The position numbers were made by a program, and so were the translations under genes. Shown here piece after piece: positions 22,783-42,479 of a stretch of 64,000 nt of DNA; position 1 is the first letter of the stretch; every line of letters begins with the position of its first letter. This stretch comes from Diplolepis rosae (lineage: Eukaryota > Arthropoda > Insecta > Hymenoptera > Diplolepididae). The DNA is taken from contig JAPYXD010000484.1 of the NCBI GenBank assembly GCA_030998225.1, positions 6,696,001 through 6,760,000 on the forward strand. Reading direction: 5' to 3'. The notes under the pieces were generated by a model that was not told where the DNA came from, made no database searches, and saw only the letters and a list, made by a program, of their open reading frames with translations.

Positions 22783-23834
22783 TTATGTATTATATACATA
22801 ATACTCATATATATGTATACTTAAAGGTTGTGACCTAAAGTGATGCAATCTATGATTTCTTCTATGATTAGCTCTATGCTCTCTTTGCCGATGACCAATG
22901 TTTAAAGAACTTCCCTTAAGAAACCAATATTGACTACTGTATTTTGGATGTCGAAAAACTTGAAGATGAGTGTTACTCATTGATTTTCGTATTCTATAGA
23001 TTGTCTGAAGTTTCGTCACCATTTCACAGGCATAAGCAATTGTGGTCCCATATCCTAAAAACTGAAAAAAATAATACAGGGTGACTGGAAACGATATCCA
23101 ATACTCTTTTTCATAAAGGTACTTTGGAATATTACATCTCTGTTCTTCAATTTACAATTTCAAAGTAGAATAGTTTTTTATTATCTAAAGTATATATAAA
23201 ATATGTACCTGGACATAACCACTAACAATATCGCCACTGGTAAAAATGATGTTTGCCGTCCATATACTTTTCTAATACACGAATTAAAATGAACGGCTTT
23301 CGACAGGAACAATAGAATATCAATAAAGTTGCAGTAGAAAGGGGCGTAATTAAACATATCATGTACATATCCTGCAGAAAAAGAGTCGGTAAATCCTTTA
23401 TAAAGTTGGTTTTCGCAAATCAATTAAAGTAGAAAATCTACACTAAGCTTTCTATAATAACTATATTACTTGACTTTCTGTATCAGAAAATTCCAGTTTT
23501 TCTGATTCTAATCTTCCCAAAAGAGTACGTCGCATGTTTGACAATAAATCCATTGTAGTTTCCTTTTCTGAAGATGTTAGGCCTTTTCGTAATGAATTTG
23601 GCGTATCGGAGAATTGATTAGTATTATATATTCTACTTTTTATATTGCGGTATCAGAATTTGAGCGATAAGGAGAGATCACTTTTCCATTTAATTCAGAA
23701 AGAGGAGTATTTGAATTTGTGTATGTAGTTGGTCAATTTGGAATATATAATGGTATAAGCCCTACAGGACGTGGTTCTGATTCATTTGCTATTGGTGAAC
23801 TTGATAACTTTATAGTTAATTTTAATTCTGTCAT
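22783..23834 (-). pseudogene. Damaged paralogue of the MARVEL-like gene
   Basis: Starting at the ATG at 23834, the frame reads MTELKLTIKLSSSP and then meets an in-frame TGA after PLYIPN. A frameshift is needed near 23635 to reach DTPNSLRKGLTSSEKE and LLGRLESEKLEFSDTESQ, which ends at a GT donor. Near 23365 a segment with the TM2 pattern (ITPLSTATLLIFYCSCRKPF, then ILIRVLEK) is shifted by one base against WTANIIFTSGDIVSGYVQ. A clean acceptor at 23061 then opens the last exon, FLGYGTTIAYACEMVTKLQ, ending at a stop at 22783. Order and exon layout match the neighbouring intact gene. At least one stop and two shifts suggest a pseudogene; unrecognised small introns or assembly errors are the alternative. 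Confidence 0.55.
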
Positions 23835-25936
23835 CTTACTGAAGCCATCTGCAAGAATTTATTTTTATTAAATTGTATTTGGTATAAAAAAACAGATTTT
23901 TTACAAACATGTGTCTTTATAAATATGTATTTTTATAAAGTATAAATATTGAATATATAATATAAATATAATTATATATATATATATGATATATATAACT
24001 CACCAAATATCTATAAATCTAGAGTAAAATTCCAATGCTACAAAAGACAAAACTTTTTGAATTCACTATATTCAGGTACTTATACTATGAATGTTATGCG
24101 TTTGAAAAATCACACTAACTTGTCGATTCTTGATTTGCACCTGTTTTTTCCCAAGTCAACCTAGATAAAATTAAATTTTTGCATAATAGTTAAAGGATAT
24201 TTTTTGTAGTCACGTGTGGCCAATTAAATTTAGCAGATTTATTCACTAATTAATATCTCGAAATAGTTTTTTATACCAAAAAAAAAGGAAAGAAGTGGTT
24301 GAAATACCTTAATATGGCGCGGAAAAACTATTTGATTAATTATTTATTGTAGTTTATGAATAAACCTGCTGGATAGAGTATTAAGTAATATCTACATATA
24401 CTTTCAAAGGAAAAATAAAAATTGGAAGAGAATAAATATAAAAATAAACAACAATTTGCACAAATTGAATCCGCTTAAATTATTGTTTTGAATACTCGTT
24501 TATTCAACGACGAAACAGAATAAGTCCGTCATAACACTTCTATTTACAGACTGTCAAAGTGGGAATGCCAAACGCGTAAAATAAACAGCAGTATGCATAT
24601 TTAAAAATGTCATATTTGATGAATCGCTATCGATAAAAGTGCCTATATTATTTTTTTTTTTAATATTTCAATAAATAATAACTTTGATTTTGTTTTTACA
24701 ACTTTGATTTTTTTATTCCATTCAAGTTTTAATTAAGATTCCTTACTTTTCGAGAAATTTTCAGAAGAGTTAATAAATTCTATAGCACCTGAAGTGCCTA
24801 TTTTCTTAATTTTTGAATGGGAAAAATTCAATATACTAGTGTTTCATCGTCATTGATGATACTACAATTTATTTATTAAAAGAGATTTATGTATGAATTT
24901 GATATAAATTATCACTTGTGGTGTCGTCGCTAGCGGCTTTAACAGTGAACACCAAATATTCGAGCGACCTTTTTTCTTCAGTATCCGAAAAAGCGTTCGT
25001 TCAGTCATTCTTATTAACTTGAACTAGGGAAGACACTAGAAAATAAAATGAAATTAACACGGAAAGAAAAAGTGTAGACATTTAACAATACTTTCGGAGA
25101 TAGACGCGCGGTTATGTACAAAATTAAGTATCATAACTGCTCTGAATAAAAAAAGTGTGCGATTACGTATCAAGTTCGAACGACAGAACGATCGCCTTGT
25201 CGTAAGAGTAAAGTTCTAGTGGATGGAATGTTCTGTGTACAGGTCGAATAAAGCTAAGTGATAAAATCGAAACAACGTAGGTTTCATTTAAATGAGAAAT
25301 AAAATATATTCCATAATATTATTATTCACTATTTCTACACATTCTGTACAGTAATTCAGTTTAAGGGTTTTATACCTCAATATACTTTATACAAAAAGGC
25401 TACTTATAATCTAAACATTAAGACATACCATAGCATGAGCGCCCTCCATCTTGCCATTAAACGACAGATGAGTCGCACGCATGTTTGTACTGGTATTACA
25501 GAGTCAGTCGTCAGCGAGTATAACTTCTTCCTCATGTTATCACACACCCCACACTAAACTGCTAAAGTGTGTCTCTGGTGCCTCTCAACGTTTTACAGTT
25601 ACGGTTACAGTCTCCCGGTAATCGTACTTGATTCACTTTTGCATCGTCTTTTTTCGGTTCTTTCAAAAGAGAAAGGATTTAATTTGCCATCACTGTTAAC
25701 TAGGTTGCGCTCATCCTCTAGATCTTCTCTGATAATCTTCTAATTTTTAATTTCTCTATTTCTGTTTATAGAGATGAGAAATCTTCAATTCTGCTTTGCC
25801 AATAAATAAAATTATATTTTGCAAAAATATATAATTGTAAAAAATAATTCTGCCGCTCAGTTTTTTCCATCGTACGAGTACAGAAGTATTCCTGCTCAGG
25901 AGACTTTCAAAATTTTCTCAAACAACAGATCTGCGA
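23835..25936. other. Intergenic DNA plus CNOT3 3' untranslated region
   Basis: No coding sequence or repeat family was recognised. The right part, next to the CNOT3 stop codon at 25937, should be that gene's 3' untranslated region (minus strand). I could not pick one poly(A) signal with confidence. The left part may hold the promoter of the damaged MARVEL paralogue. Confidence 0.35.
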
Positions 25937-34067
<8,131 letters not shown>

Positions 34068-34721
34068 GGCTATGTAAACATATGGTACAATGATTCATGC
34101 ATAGTCTAGACGTAATGAAAAAGATACGGAGCAATTTTTTGGAAGAAATAGTCGGCTAACTATTATTCCCTGTGTAATATGGGAGCTTTGGCCACAAGAT
34201 GGCTTCCGTTTTCAAATGACAACGACCGACCGTTCGTTAGTGAAGAGTTACACTGAAGCTGGTCTCAAATCTCGCTTGAGGTATAACCTCTCCGTGGGCC
34301 CGATTAATACCGTACTCGTTGGGAAAACAGTCTCTCGTGAAAATGCACTAATGGTGACAGCATCAACAAATGATATATAGGAAATACTGGGGAAATCGGA
34401 CAGTGTATATTATGCATTGGCGCATTCACACACATACATTAGCGCTTTCATGAACTTGTCGAGCCGAAACCGCGTTCGCAAATTTACAAAAATGGACCGA
34501 ATCATGAATTACGCGTTTCCAAGCAACGATGTCTATCAATTAATACGTCTTCACCGTCGGGATTTGGGGGAGGTGACATTTAAGAAACAGGAGACTGCAA
34601 GGTGCAATTTCATGTCGGTGTTTTTGCGTTGTATAAGCAGTAAATGATAAGAGTGAAAAAGACACATAGATATACCGCTCTCTTTTTTTACCATGTCTCC
34701 ACCGTGAGGATCAGTTACACG
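34068..34721. promoter_or_regulatory. CNOT3 5' flank
   Basis: The promoter of the minus-strand CNOT3 gene should lie here. No TATA box is evident; sequence at 34180-34330 is less AT-rich than the neighbourhood. The reading frames at 34417 and 34644 on the plus strand are short and unsupported. Confidence 0.3.
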
Positions 34722-35350
34722 CACGGTAGTATAGACAGGTCTGGCAACACCCGTGGTCGGGGATGTCCCCTTATCGTGACGAGTAGTAGTTTCGAAAGTG
34801 ATCGCTTGAGCAGCGCTGCAATCGAGTAGTTCGTAACATAGTCAAAGGAATACCCATGGAGACTAGATATAAGGAGACCAATCTCTTATGGCCGTGCTTC
34901 ACAAAACACGAAATGAAGTTCTGCCAAGTACTTAGTTAGGAAACTTCCCGATGAGGGCACGTGTGTTCCCTGGGTGCAAAATGGCGAAGCCCAATACACG
35001 GTGCTTATAAACCGTGAATGCCGCCATTTTGCACCCAGGGAACACACGTGCCCTCATCGGGAAGTTTCCTAACTAAGTACTTGGCTGAACTTGATTTCGT
35101 GTTTTGTGAAGTATGGCCATAAAAGATTAATCTCCTTATATCTAGTCTCCATAGGAATACCCGTGGTTTACAGACAGCTTTTACAGTTGACTACGTTCTG
35201 GGTATATCTATATACATACATGCTATAGTGCGGTCATTCGGGTCACTACTCGATACTAGCGCTATCCGTGGCGAAAATATGAAACATTCTGACTACAAGA
35301 AGGGAACATCCATCACCACGGGAGTTGCCAGACCTGTCTATACTACCGTG
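34722..35350. mobile_element. TIR element with CACGGTAGTATAGACAGGTC ends
   Basis: The ends CACGGTAGTATAGACAGGTC at 34722 and the inverse ending at 35350 match for about 35 bp (on to TGGCAAC.CCCGTGG) and then diverge. The inside holds a foldback at 34856-35152 and no coding sequence. It lies about 650 bp upstream of the CNOT3 start codon. Confidence 0.75.
34856..35152. mobile_element. 297-bp foldback with 10-bp target duplication
   Basis: Arms of about 130 bp are nearly perfect inverse copies (ATGGAGACTAGATATAAGGA at the outside, CCATTTTGCACCCAGGGAAC near the centre). AGGAATACCC flanks both ends exactly (34846-34855 and 35153-35162). A 9-10-bp duplication fits Mutator-like elements; the superfamily is inference. 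It is inserted in the 34722-35350 element. Confidence 0.85.
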
Positions 35351-35534
35351 GTCACACGGGTAGCACTCTGAGTTGAAAATGACATCAGAGTAACCGTCGC
35401 CGAGAGCGGCGCTGGCAGTACTTTAGGCCGACGAGAGCTACAAATGCATGGGAAATTATACAAAATTGCAATAAAAGTTTGCAAAAATTGGTGGAATAAT
35501 GAAGTCAGAATAGATATAATAATATAACTTGGAC

Positions 35535-36145
35535 AGTGGAAATTTTTTCACAGATTCAAACGTTATTGTTTCTAAAATTTTAATACGACTATAAAACGAA
35601 ATTTTATTTTTTGTATTATTTACTCAATTATTAATTATTATAAATAAAATTAATTATTAATTACATTATTACGTATTTTATATTTCAACTTTCAGTAAAT
35701 TTTGTTAAATATGTATATTATTTTCGAATAGTTTTTTCAGATTAAATATTTTTAAAAGAATAAATATATAATAATAATGTAATAATATATCTTCAACATT
35801 CGAATATTACTAATAATGTAAATAAAAAATTTATTTGTCATTGCAAAGTACTCAATTACATTTGAGTACATTTCAAATGTAAAATTATTTTCATTTGATA
35901 TTCTTTTAAAAATATTTGAAACAAAAAAACTATTCGAAAATAATATACATATTTAACAAAATTTACTGAAAGTGGAAGTATAAAATACATAATAATATAA
36001 ATCATAATGTATTTTATTTTATTTATAATAATTAATAATTATAATTAATAATTGAGAAAATTATACAAAAAATAAAATTTCTTTTTATAGTCGTATTACA
36101 CTCTTAGAAACAAAAAGTTGTCACTGTAACTGTAAAAATTTTTTT
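35535..36145. mobile_element. AT-rich foldback of about 600 bp
   Basis: The left arm (TAATACGACTATAAAACGAA and on to ACTTTCAGTAAATTTTGTTA) and the right arm (AACAAAATTTACTGAAAGTG to TTTTTATAGTCGTATTACAC) are inverse copies of more than 200 bp around a centre near 35840. No coding capacity. From here to 37004 I recognise nothing else. Confidence 0.8.
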
Positions 36146-37004
36146 TTTGTAAAATCCTTCGTTCACGAACAAGGTCACACTATATACTAACGTAGTTTTT
36201 TTTTTTTTTCAGCTGAGCCGTTACCGTTATTTCTTGCTCACAGTAAGCCATTACAAACAAAAGGAGTTCTGCGGCAAGGAGTGTAACTTCCCTAATTTTC
36301 CGAATTTTCACTCGAAATTTTATACAAAAACGCAATAAGAGATGTACTTTTTGAAACTTTTTATCGCATTTGAATAAAACTATGGTAACATGATTTAAAA
36401 AAATAAATAAAAACCCTGTATTTCCCTAGAGAAAAAGGTATATAACCCATTAATAGAGTAATAGGGGAACATAATTCAACCAATGAGATTAACGGGAATA
36501 AAATATTTTGTCTCTGCGTAAGCACGTTAAGCAATGGAATCTCGTGGAAATTATGTAAGCATAAGTTCGCAGACCCTTCAATTCATTGAATTCGAAAAGA
36601 TTCCAATCTGGCATCTTCCGGCATTTTGACGCATGCATGACATAAGCAAGGTAAGGTTAGTATTGTGGAAGTGCGACTGAGCGCGATTCTTGGCGATAAC
36701 GATAAAATTTATAACAGAGGAAGGAGAGGCAGGTAGACTAACGCAACCATGATGAGAGACTTCAAGTTCGGGGAGGGACTGACATGCTGGAGATGCAGCG
36801 CAATCGGTCGGTCCAGGAATTCATCCAGAATGTAACTGAAAATGAACACTTTTTGGTTGGAAAGAGTCTTCCAAAAGTTTTAAATGCTCGGAGAATTTCT
36901 CAAGAGCAGGAGCATAAGCTCGACCTTTTTGTGCTCTGAACAATTACGAGCATTTAAAATATATTCTTTAAGTCACGTTCTGTTATGCCCCCAACCCCCA
37001 TAGC

Positions 37005-38413
37005 ACAATACCTTCCCTGAGCGTTCCTATGGAATGTTTGGAAGGTTCCGTTGAAACCTTCAAAGAACGTTCCTAGAGCTAAGAAAATGTCCGGGTTTTT
37101 TTAGCGTTCGAAGCAATGTTCTCTGAATGGTCCTGTGGAACGATCCAGAAACGTTCAAAAAGAATATTGAGAGAACCTTCCGCCATAATATTCAAAAAAT
37201 ATTCGCAGAGAACGTTCCTGGAACCTTCCATAGGAACATGTGGTGATGCGAAGGACGAGAAAAATATTGATTTCAAAGTAGAGATCAGATAAGTAAGATA
37301 TATCATAAAACGACTGATTTTTTCTCGTTCCCGAAATGTTTAACAATTGCACAGTTCCTTTATAATCGAACATCGTTCAATAATTTTAAGTTATTTCTTT
37401 CTTTTGTAAGATATCATACCTGCGTATTTTACTTTATTCACTATTATATTTACTATTATATTCACTGTAAAATAAATAACTAAAATGGATTTCTGGCGCC
37501 AGATAAACCTTATTGGTTTTTCTTTTCACATCTGTATAATTGTAAATTGATCTTTGTATTTAAATCACATTAAAATATATAATTAAAAGACTAATATTTG
37601 TAATTAATTCTTTTCATCTTACCTATAAATTAATGTACAAAATTATTTGTAAAAGACATTCCTTACATTAGTATGTTTGATGATACAGGATTATCTATGA
37701 GGGAAGTTTCCAGAATACTGTAGCAAATAATTCCAGGACCATTTCCAAAAAATGTTACCTAAATGTTCCAGGAATGTTCCCTGAATGTTCCCGCGAAAAG
37801 TTCTACAAATGTTCGCTAGGAATGCTCTCTGAACTTTTCTATGGAAAGTTCCAGGAACGTTCTATGCGAATAATATATCTCTGAATATTCATGCGGGAGG
37901 TTCTCTCAATATTCCTTTTGAACATTCTTGGAACGTTCCACAGGATCATTCAGAGAACATTGCTTTGGAACGTTCAGAGAGCATTCCTAGCGAACGTTCG
38001 TAGAACTTTTAGCGGGAACATTCATTCATTCATTCATTGATGTTAGTTAACTATTTTAAAAATAGAAATTAATATTTACTTTATTTTATATTCTATTTTC
38101 TTTAATTATTCATAATGATTTCCAAATAATTACAACTCTCATCAACTTCGTTTCTTATTCAGAATTTTTCATTTTTTTTTCCATTTTTCAACTTAATTTT
38201 GCCTGAAAAAAATAATATAAATGCAGTGATATGTAGACAATTAAATATAAAAATTTAAACAAAGTTATTATTCAATGCCATAAAGGAATAAAAAAGATAT
38301 TAATATTTAAATTCTTGTTCCATTGTAACGTTTAGGGAACGTTCCTGGAGCTAAGAAAATGTCCGGGTTTTTTTAACGTTCCAACGCAATGTTCTCTGAA
38401 TGTTGCTGCGGAG
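37005..38413. mobile_element. GTTC-rich foldback, left part (continues 42440-42478)
   Basis: Dense GGAACGTTC/GAACGTTCC words mark this element. Arms at about 37110-37240 and 37845-37975 are inverse copies. The block AAGAAAATGTCCGGGTTTTT with flanks at 37065-37135 is repeated directly at 38335-38405. The second copy is cut at 38413 by a 4-kb insertion and resumes at 42440 with CGCGGAGCGTTCCAGAGACG, matching 37140-37165. The minus-strand frames at 37079-37373 lie in the arms and are rejected. Confidence 0.75.
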
Positions 38414-39142
38414 CAGCGTTGCCAGACACACGGAGCGAAATTATGGAATCGGCATGTTAAAATTATGGTACGCTATGGTAGATGTTTACAAGGCGCATGC
38501 GTGGCGCGAAATTCAAATTAATATATCTTCAATTACTTCAAAGTTTAATATTTTTCATAAATAAAATGCTAATAACATTTTGTTGAAAAATATAATATTA
38601 TGTTTCAATAAAACTATTTTAATAATAATTATAACACAGTTTCTACTTTTTCAAGTCTTTGTATTTTGTAACATTTACTTAAAGTAACTCTTATTAAAGA
38701 GCATCTTTATTTTATAAAATAGCTTATAACCTATAAAAAGCAAGTATAATATGTAATTGCCTTTGGAATGTCTTTACGTAAATCACATACAAACAATGAA
38801 ACAATCAAACATGCTGCATATAGGGCAAAAAAAAATTCTCATTGGTTAATGGCTATTCTGCTTTCGTCTTCATTTCATTTCGGTTAAATGAAAAATAAAA
38901 AGTAGAAATATTTTTAAATTATGGTACATTTAAGAGGTATGGTACACGAGGGATGGTACATGGTACAAGAGTCAAAATTATGGTACGATTACATAATTAT
39001 CTCTCCGTTACCAAACATATGAGGGATTCCCTCAGTGGGGTCAGTTTTTTCGAAATAACTTCTAATTTGCGCTTCACACAGTCTGGTCCGTTTGAATACC
39101 TTTCCACGAATTATTCCTGAAGCTTTTTGTAGCAATAAAAAA

Positions 39143-40357
39143 TGTCACGGACAGGAGATCCTTCCAATATCCGAGGATCGTTCTCGGGGAACATGAAATC
39201 GAGTGGAAAAAGAGCATTAAGTACCTGGGAGTGCAGTTGGATCGAAGGCTTAGCTTCGGCGAACACCTGCAGATCGCGACTTCCAAAGCCATCCAATGTG
39301 GGGCCGCCCTGACTCGGCTTATGCCCAACATTGGTGGACCCAGGGAAGCTAAGAGAAGGCTGGTGGCGAGCGTGGTAAACTCGAAGCTGCTTTATGCAGC
39401 TCCGATCTGGACAAGTGCCCTTAACAACCATGCTATCGTGAAGAAGCTGTTCTCGGCACAGAGAGTTGTGGTGATGAGAATTGTCTCAGCATACCGAACT
39501 GTGTCGACGAGTGCGGTGCTGGTCCTGTCGAGCGTCCCGCCAATTGACTTATTGGCGGAGGAAAGGAAAGAGACCTTTCAGCTCCGTAAGAAGCTCACCT
39601 GCTTGACCAACCTGCAGGAAATCGCTCGCGCGAAGGAGGCCATCCGCAAGGATGGAAGGCACAGACTCGTCGAGAAATGGCAGGCGAGATAGCATGGTGA
39701 CCAATCCGGGAGATGGAAACACCGTCTAATCCCGGAACTCACCACCTGGCTGGATAGAAACCACGGTCAAGTCGGCTTTTACCTGGCGCAAGCGCTTTCA
39801 GGCCATGGCTGCTTTAATGCATACCTGAAGCGCTTCAAGAAAAGAGACGACGAGTCGTGTCGCTATTGCGGTTCCCCTGTGGAAAATGCAGAGCACACAC
39901 TCTTTGTCTGTGCCAGGTGGGGCGAGAAAAGGGAGGCTGTAGGTCGGGCAGTGGGCGCACAACTCACTCCTGACACGATGGTCTCTCTCAGGCTCCAGTC
40001 TGAACAAATATGGATGCTTATCGAGTCATTCGTCACCCCGGTGATGAAGACAAGGGAGACCGATGGGCGTGCAGAGCGCGGCAACAAGGGGGGCCAGTAG
40101 AAATCGCACCGGGGCCTGCACCCGCGGTCTTGCGTCTTCGGCGGACTTCGCTGTCCGCGTCGTTCAGGGGAGGAATCGCTTTATTCCTCCCCTGGCCGGC
40201 GCGGCTAGTCAGTCTGCCAAACGGGCGTATGGCGTGTTCGAGAGAGGGGGTTTTTCGGTTTTAACAGGTATGCCTAGACCCGTCCTAGGAGAGTCCTGTG
40301 CAACGTCTATAAAAGATTTCGCCATTTTTCCTCCTCACCCCAAAAAAAAAAAAAAAA
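39143..40357 (+). pseudogene. R1/I-like LINE, 5'-truncated copy 2
   Basis: The copy begins within the reverse transcriptase, just after the FADD site seen in copy 1. It runs through EVEWKKSIKYLGVQLDRRLS, PNIGGPREAKRRLVASVVN and RVVVMRIVSAYRTVSTSAVL (39231-39692). A TAG stops the frame at 39690-39692. The same frame then continues as RWKHRLIPELTTWLDRNHGQ to a CCHC knuckle CRYCGSPVENAEHTLFVC near 39860-39915, ending ETDGRAERGNKGGQ at 40100. The 3' untranslated region ends CGCCATTTTTCCTCCTCACC, as in copy 1, plus poly(A) at 40342-40357. It lacks ORF1, endonuclease and the catalytic aspartates. Confidence 0.88.
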
Positions 40358-40359
40358 TC

Positions 40360-40700
40360 TGCCCGCTTCGCGGCCACATTCTTATCGCGCGCTTCGCGCA
40401 CAAGTTTGAGCGCGCCTAGGGCACGCGATTCGATCGTCGCGGTTCGCGCTCCGTTCTTTCTGGACCTCGCGCTTCGCGCTCGGTCTTGTGCTCTTCGCAT
40501 ACATTTAAGTTTATCTCTTATAATTTGATACTGAAGCTCAAACAAATTTTATAATAATATTACAGATGATGTGAATTACACATTTTCTCAAAGACACTCT
40601 ATTTCTTTTTGAATTTAAGTGAAACAGGAGATTCAATTTACTTAAGGCTCTATCAGCCTTAAGGAACACATTCTCATCATGACGCTCGCGCTTCGCGCTC
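40360..40700. repeat. GCGCTTCGCGC palindrome cluster
   Basis: CGCGCTTCGCGC or close variants occur near 40366, 40390, 40440, 40470, 40485 and 40685. They mark a GC-rich island immediately after the LINE poly(A) tail in otherwise AT-rich DNA. The motif is self-complementary apart from its centre. No gene is present; the minus-strand frame at 40285-40545 follows the repeat. Confidence 0.65.
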
Positions 40701-40995
40701 GATTTTCTGTATACATTTCAGTAACTTTTTAATAAATTACATGATTAAAATAATTTATTTTCTTCGAAATCTCTCAAAAAGAAAAAACAATCGTAGACTT
40801 TATTTAAGGAAACGATTTTGCAGAACAACGCTTATTTCGTATCTCACATATTTTGGTGAAAAAAATCGAATTTTTTCAATATTAAAAATCAAAACAAAAA
40901 ATATACATCCTGTCCCGAAATTTCTTTATCAGAATTTGTAGACCTCATTTAGGCAAGCAATTTTCCATCTAAACGTTTTTTTTGTATCTCTTATA

Positions 40996-41752
40996 AAGGG
41001 TTTCCCAATAGGGGTGATATGATTTTGAATGTCCCTATCGGGCTCATTTGAACTGAAATTTTTGACGTCTGCTGTCAGTTGTCATCAGTAAGGTTTGCCA
41101 TTTAATCACGAGTAGTTTCACGCTTCCACAACGTTTGGAAATTGTCCAATTATTTGATCAAAATTCGAGAAGTTTTGTCGGTGTTCAAAGAGCATATCGT
41201 GCAAAATATGGTCGGCATTCTGCTCCATCCGCGCTCTCAATTCGTCGAATAATCGATAAGTTGGAGAGTGAATTTACTCTATTGGATACTAAGCCTAAAA
41301 ATCGTATGCGTACCGCACGTTCTACACAGAATATAGCCGCCGTACAGGCCAGTATCGAGGAAAACCGTGAATTGTCCGTGCCACGCCGATCTCAGGAATT
41401 GGGCCTGTCCAGGATGACTACCTGGCGTATTTTGCGATTGGATCTTGGCCTGCATCCCTATAAGATGATTCTGGCCCAAGAACTGAAGCCTAATGACCAT
41501 CGTTTGCGTCGGGAGTTCGCGGATTGGGCTCTGGAATCAATTGAAAATGATCCCAATTTTCATCAAAAAATCATCTTTTCTCATGAGGCGCATTTTTGGC
41601 TCAAGTCTCGGGGGACATTTGGCCGATATATTGTTTAAATCATAAATGGCATAGAATATCCAATATAATAAAAAAGATTTCGATCAATTCTGAATGAATA
41701 TTCAGTGTTTTTTTTCAATTTCAAAACATATCACCCTTATTAGGAAACCCTT
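40996..41752 (+). mobile_element. IS630/Tc1-like element, internally deleted
   Basis: Inverted ends AAGGGTTTCCCAATAGGGGT (left) and the inverse of ACCCTTATTAGGAAACCCTT (right) are flanked by TA on both sides. The plus-strand frame 41135-41638 (167 codons) encodes the N-terminal part of a transposase: a helix-turn-helix (FVGVQRAYRAKYGRH), a second one (PRRSQELGLSRMTTWRILR) and the start of the catalytic domain. The first catalytic position reads FSHEAHFWL where related transposases have FSDEAHFWL. Everything after FGRYIV, including the other two acidic residues, has been deleted. The 5' part of the frame may start a few codons upstream of 41135. Confidence 0.82.
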
Positions 41753-42049
41753 TATTTTGTCTAAAAAATGGAATTTTTGAATTTTAATCGTATTTTTTGG
41801 AATTAAAACGTAAACTATATGTTTTATTAAAAACTGTGTGGAACAAAATTTGTAGATCTTTTTGAAACGAACAACTTTGTATTCCTACGTTTCAAAAATT
41901 TATTTTCAAAAACACAAAAGTAGTGCTCCATCCCTCAATTTTGATTGGATGTGGCTGGTTAACGAACTTGTCCTTACTTTTTCGGCTCCGATAAAGTGTA
42001 TCAAAGCTCAGTTCAATCTGATAATTCTATCGAGAGTTATGCCGCACAC

Positions 42050-42190
42050 GACCTACTACAGACAGACAGACAGACACTTTCGTAAAAGCCATTTTTTCTG
42101 ACTCAGGGGGTCTCAAAACGTAAAGATTTGATGAAAATTTCGAAAGTCATTTTTCACATAAAACCAATACCTTCTCATCCATGATGAGAA
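42050..42190 (-). repeat. Dispersed repeat, inverse copy of 46505-46640
   Basis: It reads, inverted, TTCATCAAATCTTTACGTTT and GAGACCCCCTGAGTCAGAAA, then CTTTTACGAAAGTGTCTGTC. The same block occurs in the opposite orientation at 46505-46640. A short CAGA tandem run ends it near 42060. Confidence 0.75.
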
Positions 42191-42479
42191 TGTAAAAAAA
42201 AGGTGACGCGAATTCTGAGGGAGTCCCTCCATAGTTTGGCTTTCGTGCAATGGAAATAGCTTGAGTTCTTGAGTGCGGTGTTGCCACATTTTGATGTTGC
42301 ATATTCAACCAAGTAGTCGCAACATTTGGCAACACTGCAGATGTTCTAACGCGCAGAGGGAAATCCTCTAGGGTTTGGTAACCGTGTAACAATTTTTAAG
42401 TTTGGTAACGGAGGGTTATGGTACGGTCTGGCAATGCTGCCGCGGAGCGTTCCAGAGACGTTCAAAAGCAATACAGGGA

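Larger units (their letters stand above)
38414..42439. mobile_element. 4-kb hAT-type element carrying other elements
   Basis: It begins CAGCGTTGCCAGAC and ends GTCTGGCAATGCTG, inverse copies with one mismatch. It is flanked by 8-bp sequences CTGCGGAG (38406-38413) and CCGCGGAG (42440-42447), identical at seven of eight positions. An 8-bp duplication and CAG..CTG ends are typical of hAT. A further inverted pair, TCTCCGTTACCAAAC near 39000 and GTTTGGTAACGGAG near 42400, lies inside. No hAT transposase remains; a LINE, a GC-rich repeat block and an IS630/Tc1-like element occupy the interior. Confidence 0.75.

Noticed and set aside
37005..38413. LTR retrotransposon suggested by the direct copy of AAGAAAATGTCCGGG at both ends
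   Set aside because: No gag/pol coding, primer-binding site or TG..CA ends; the main structure is inverted, so a foldback is the better reading.
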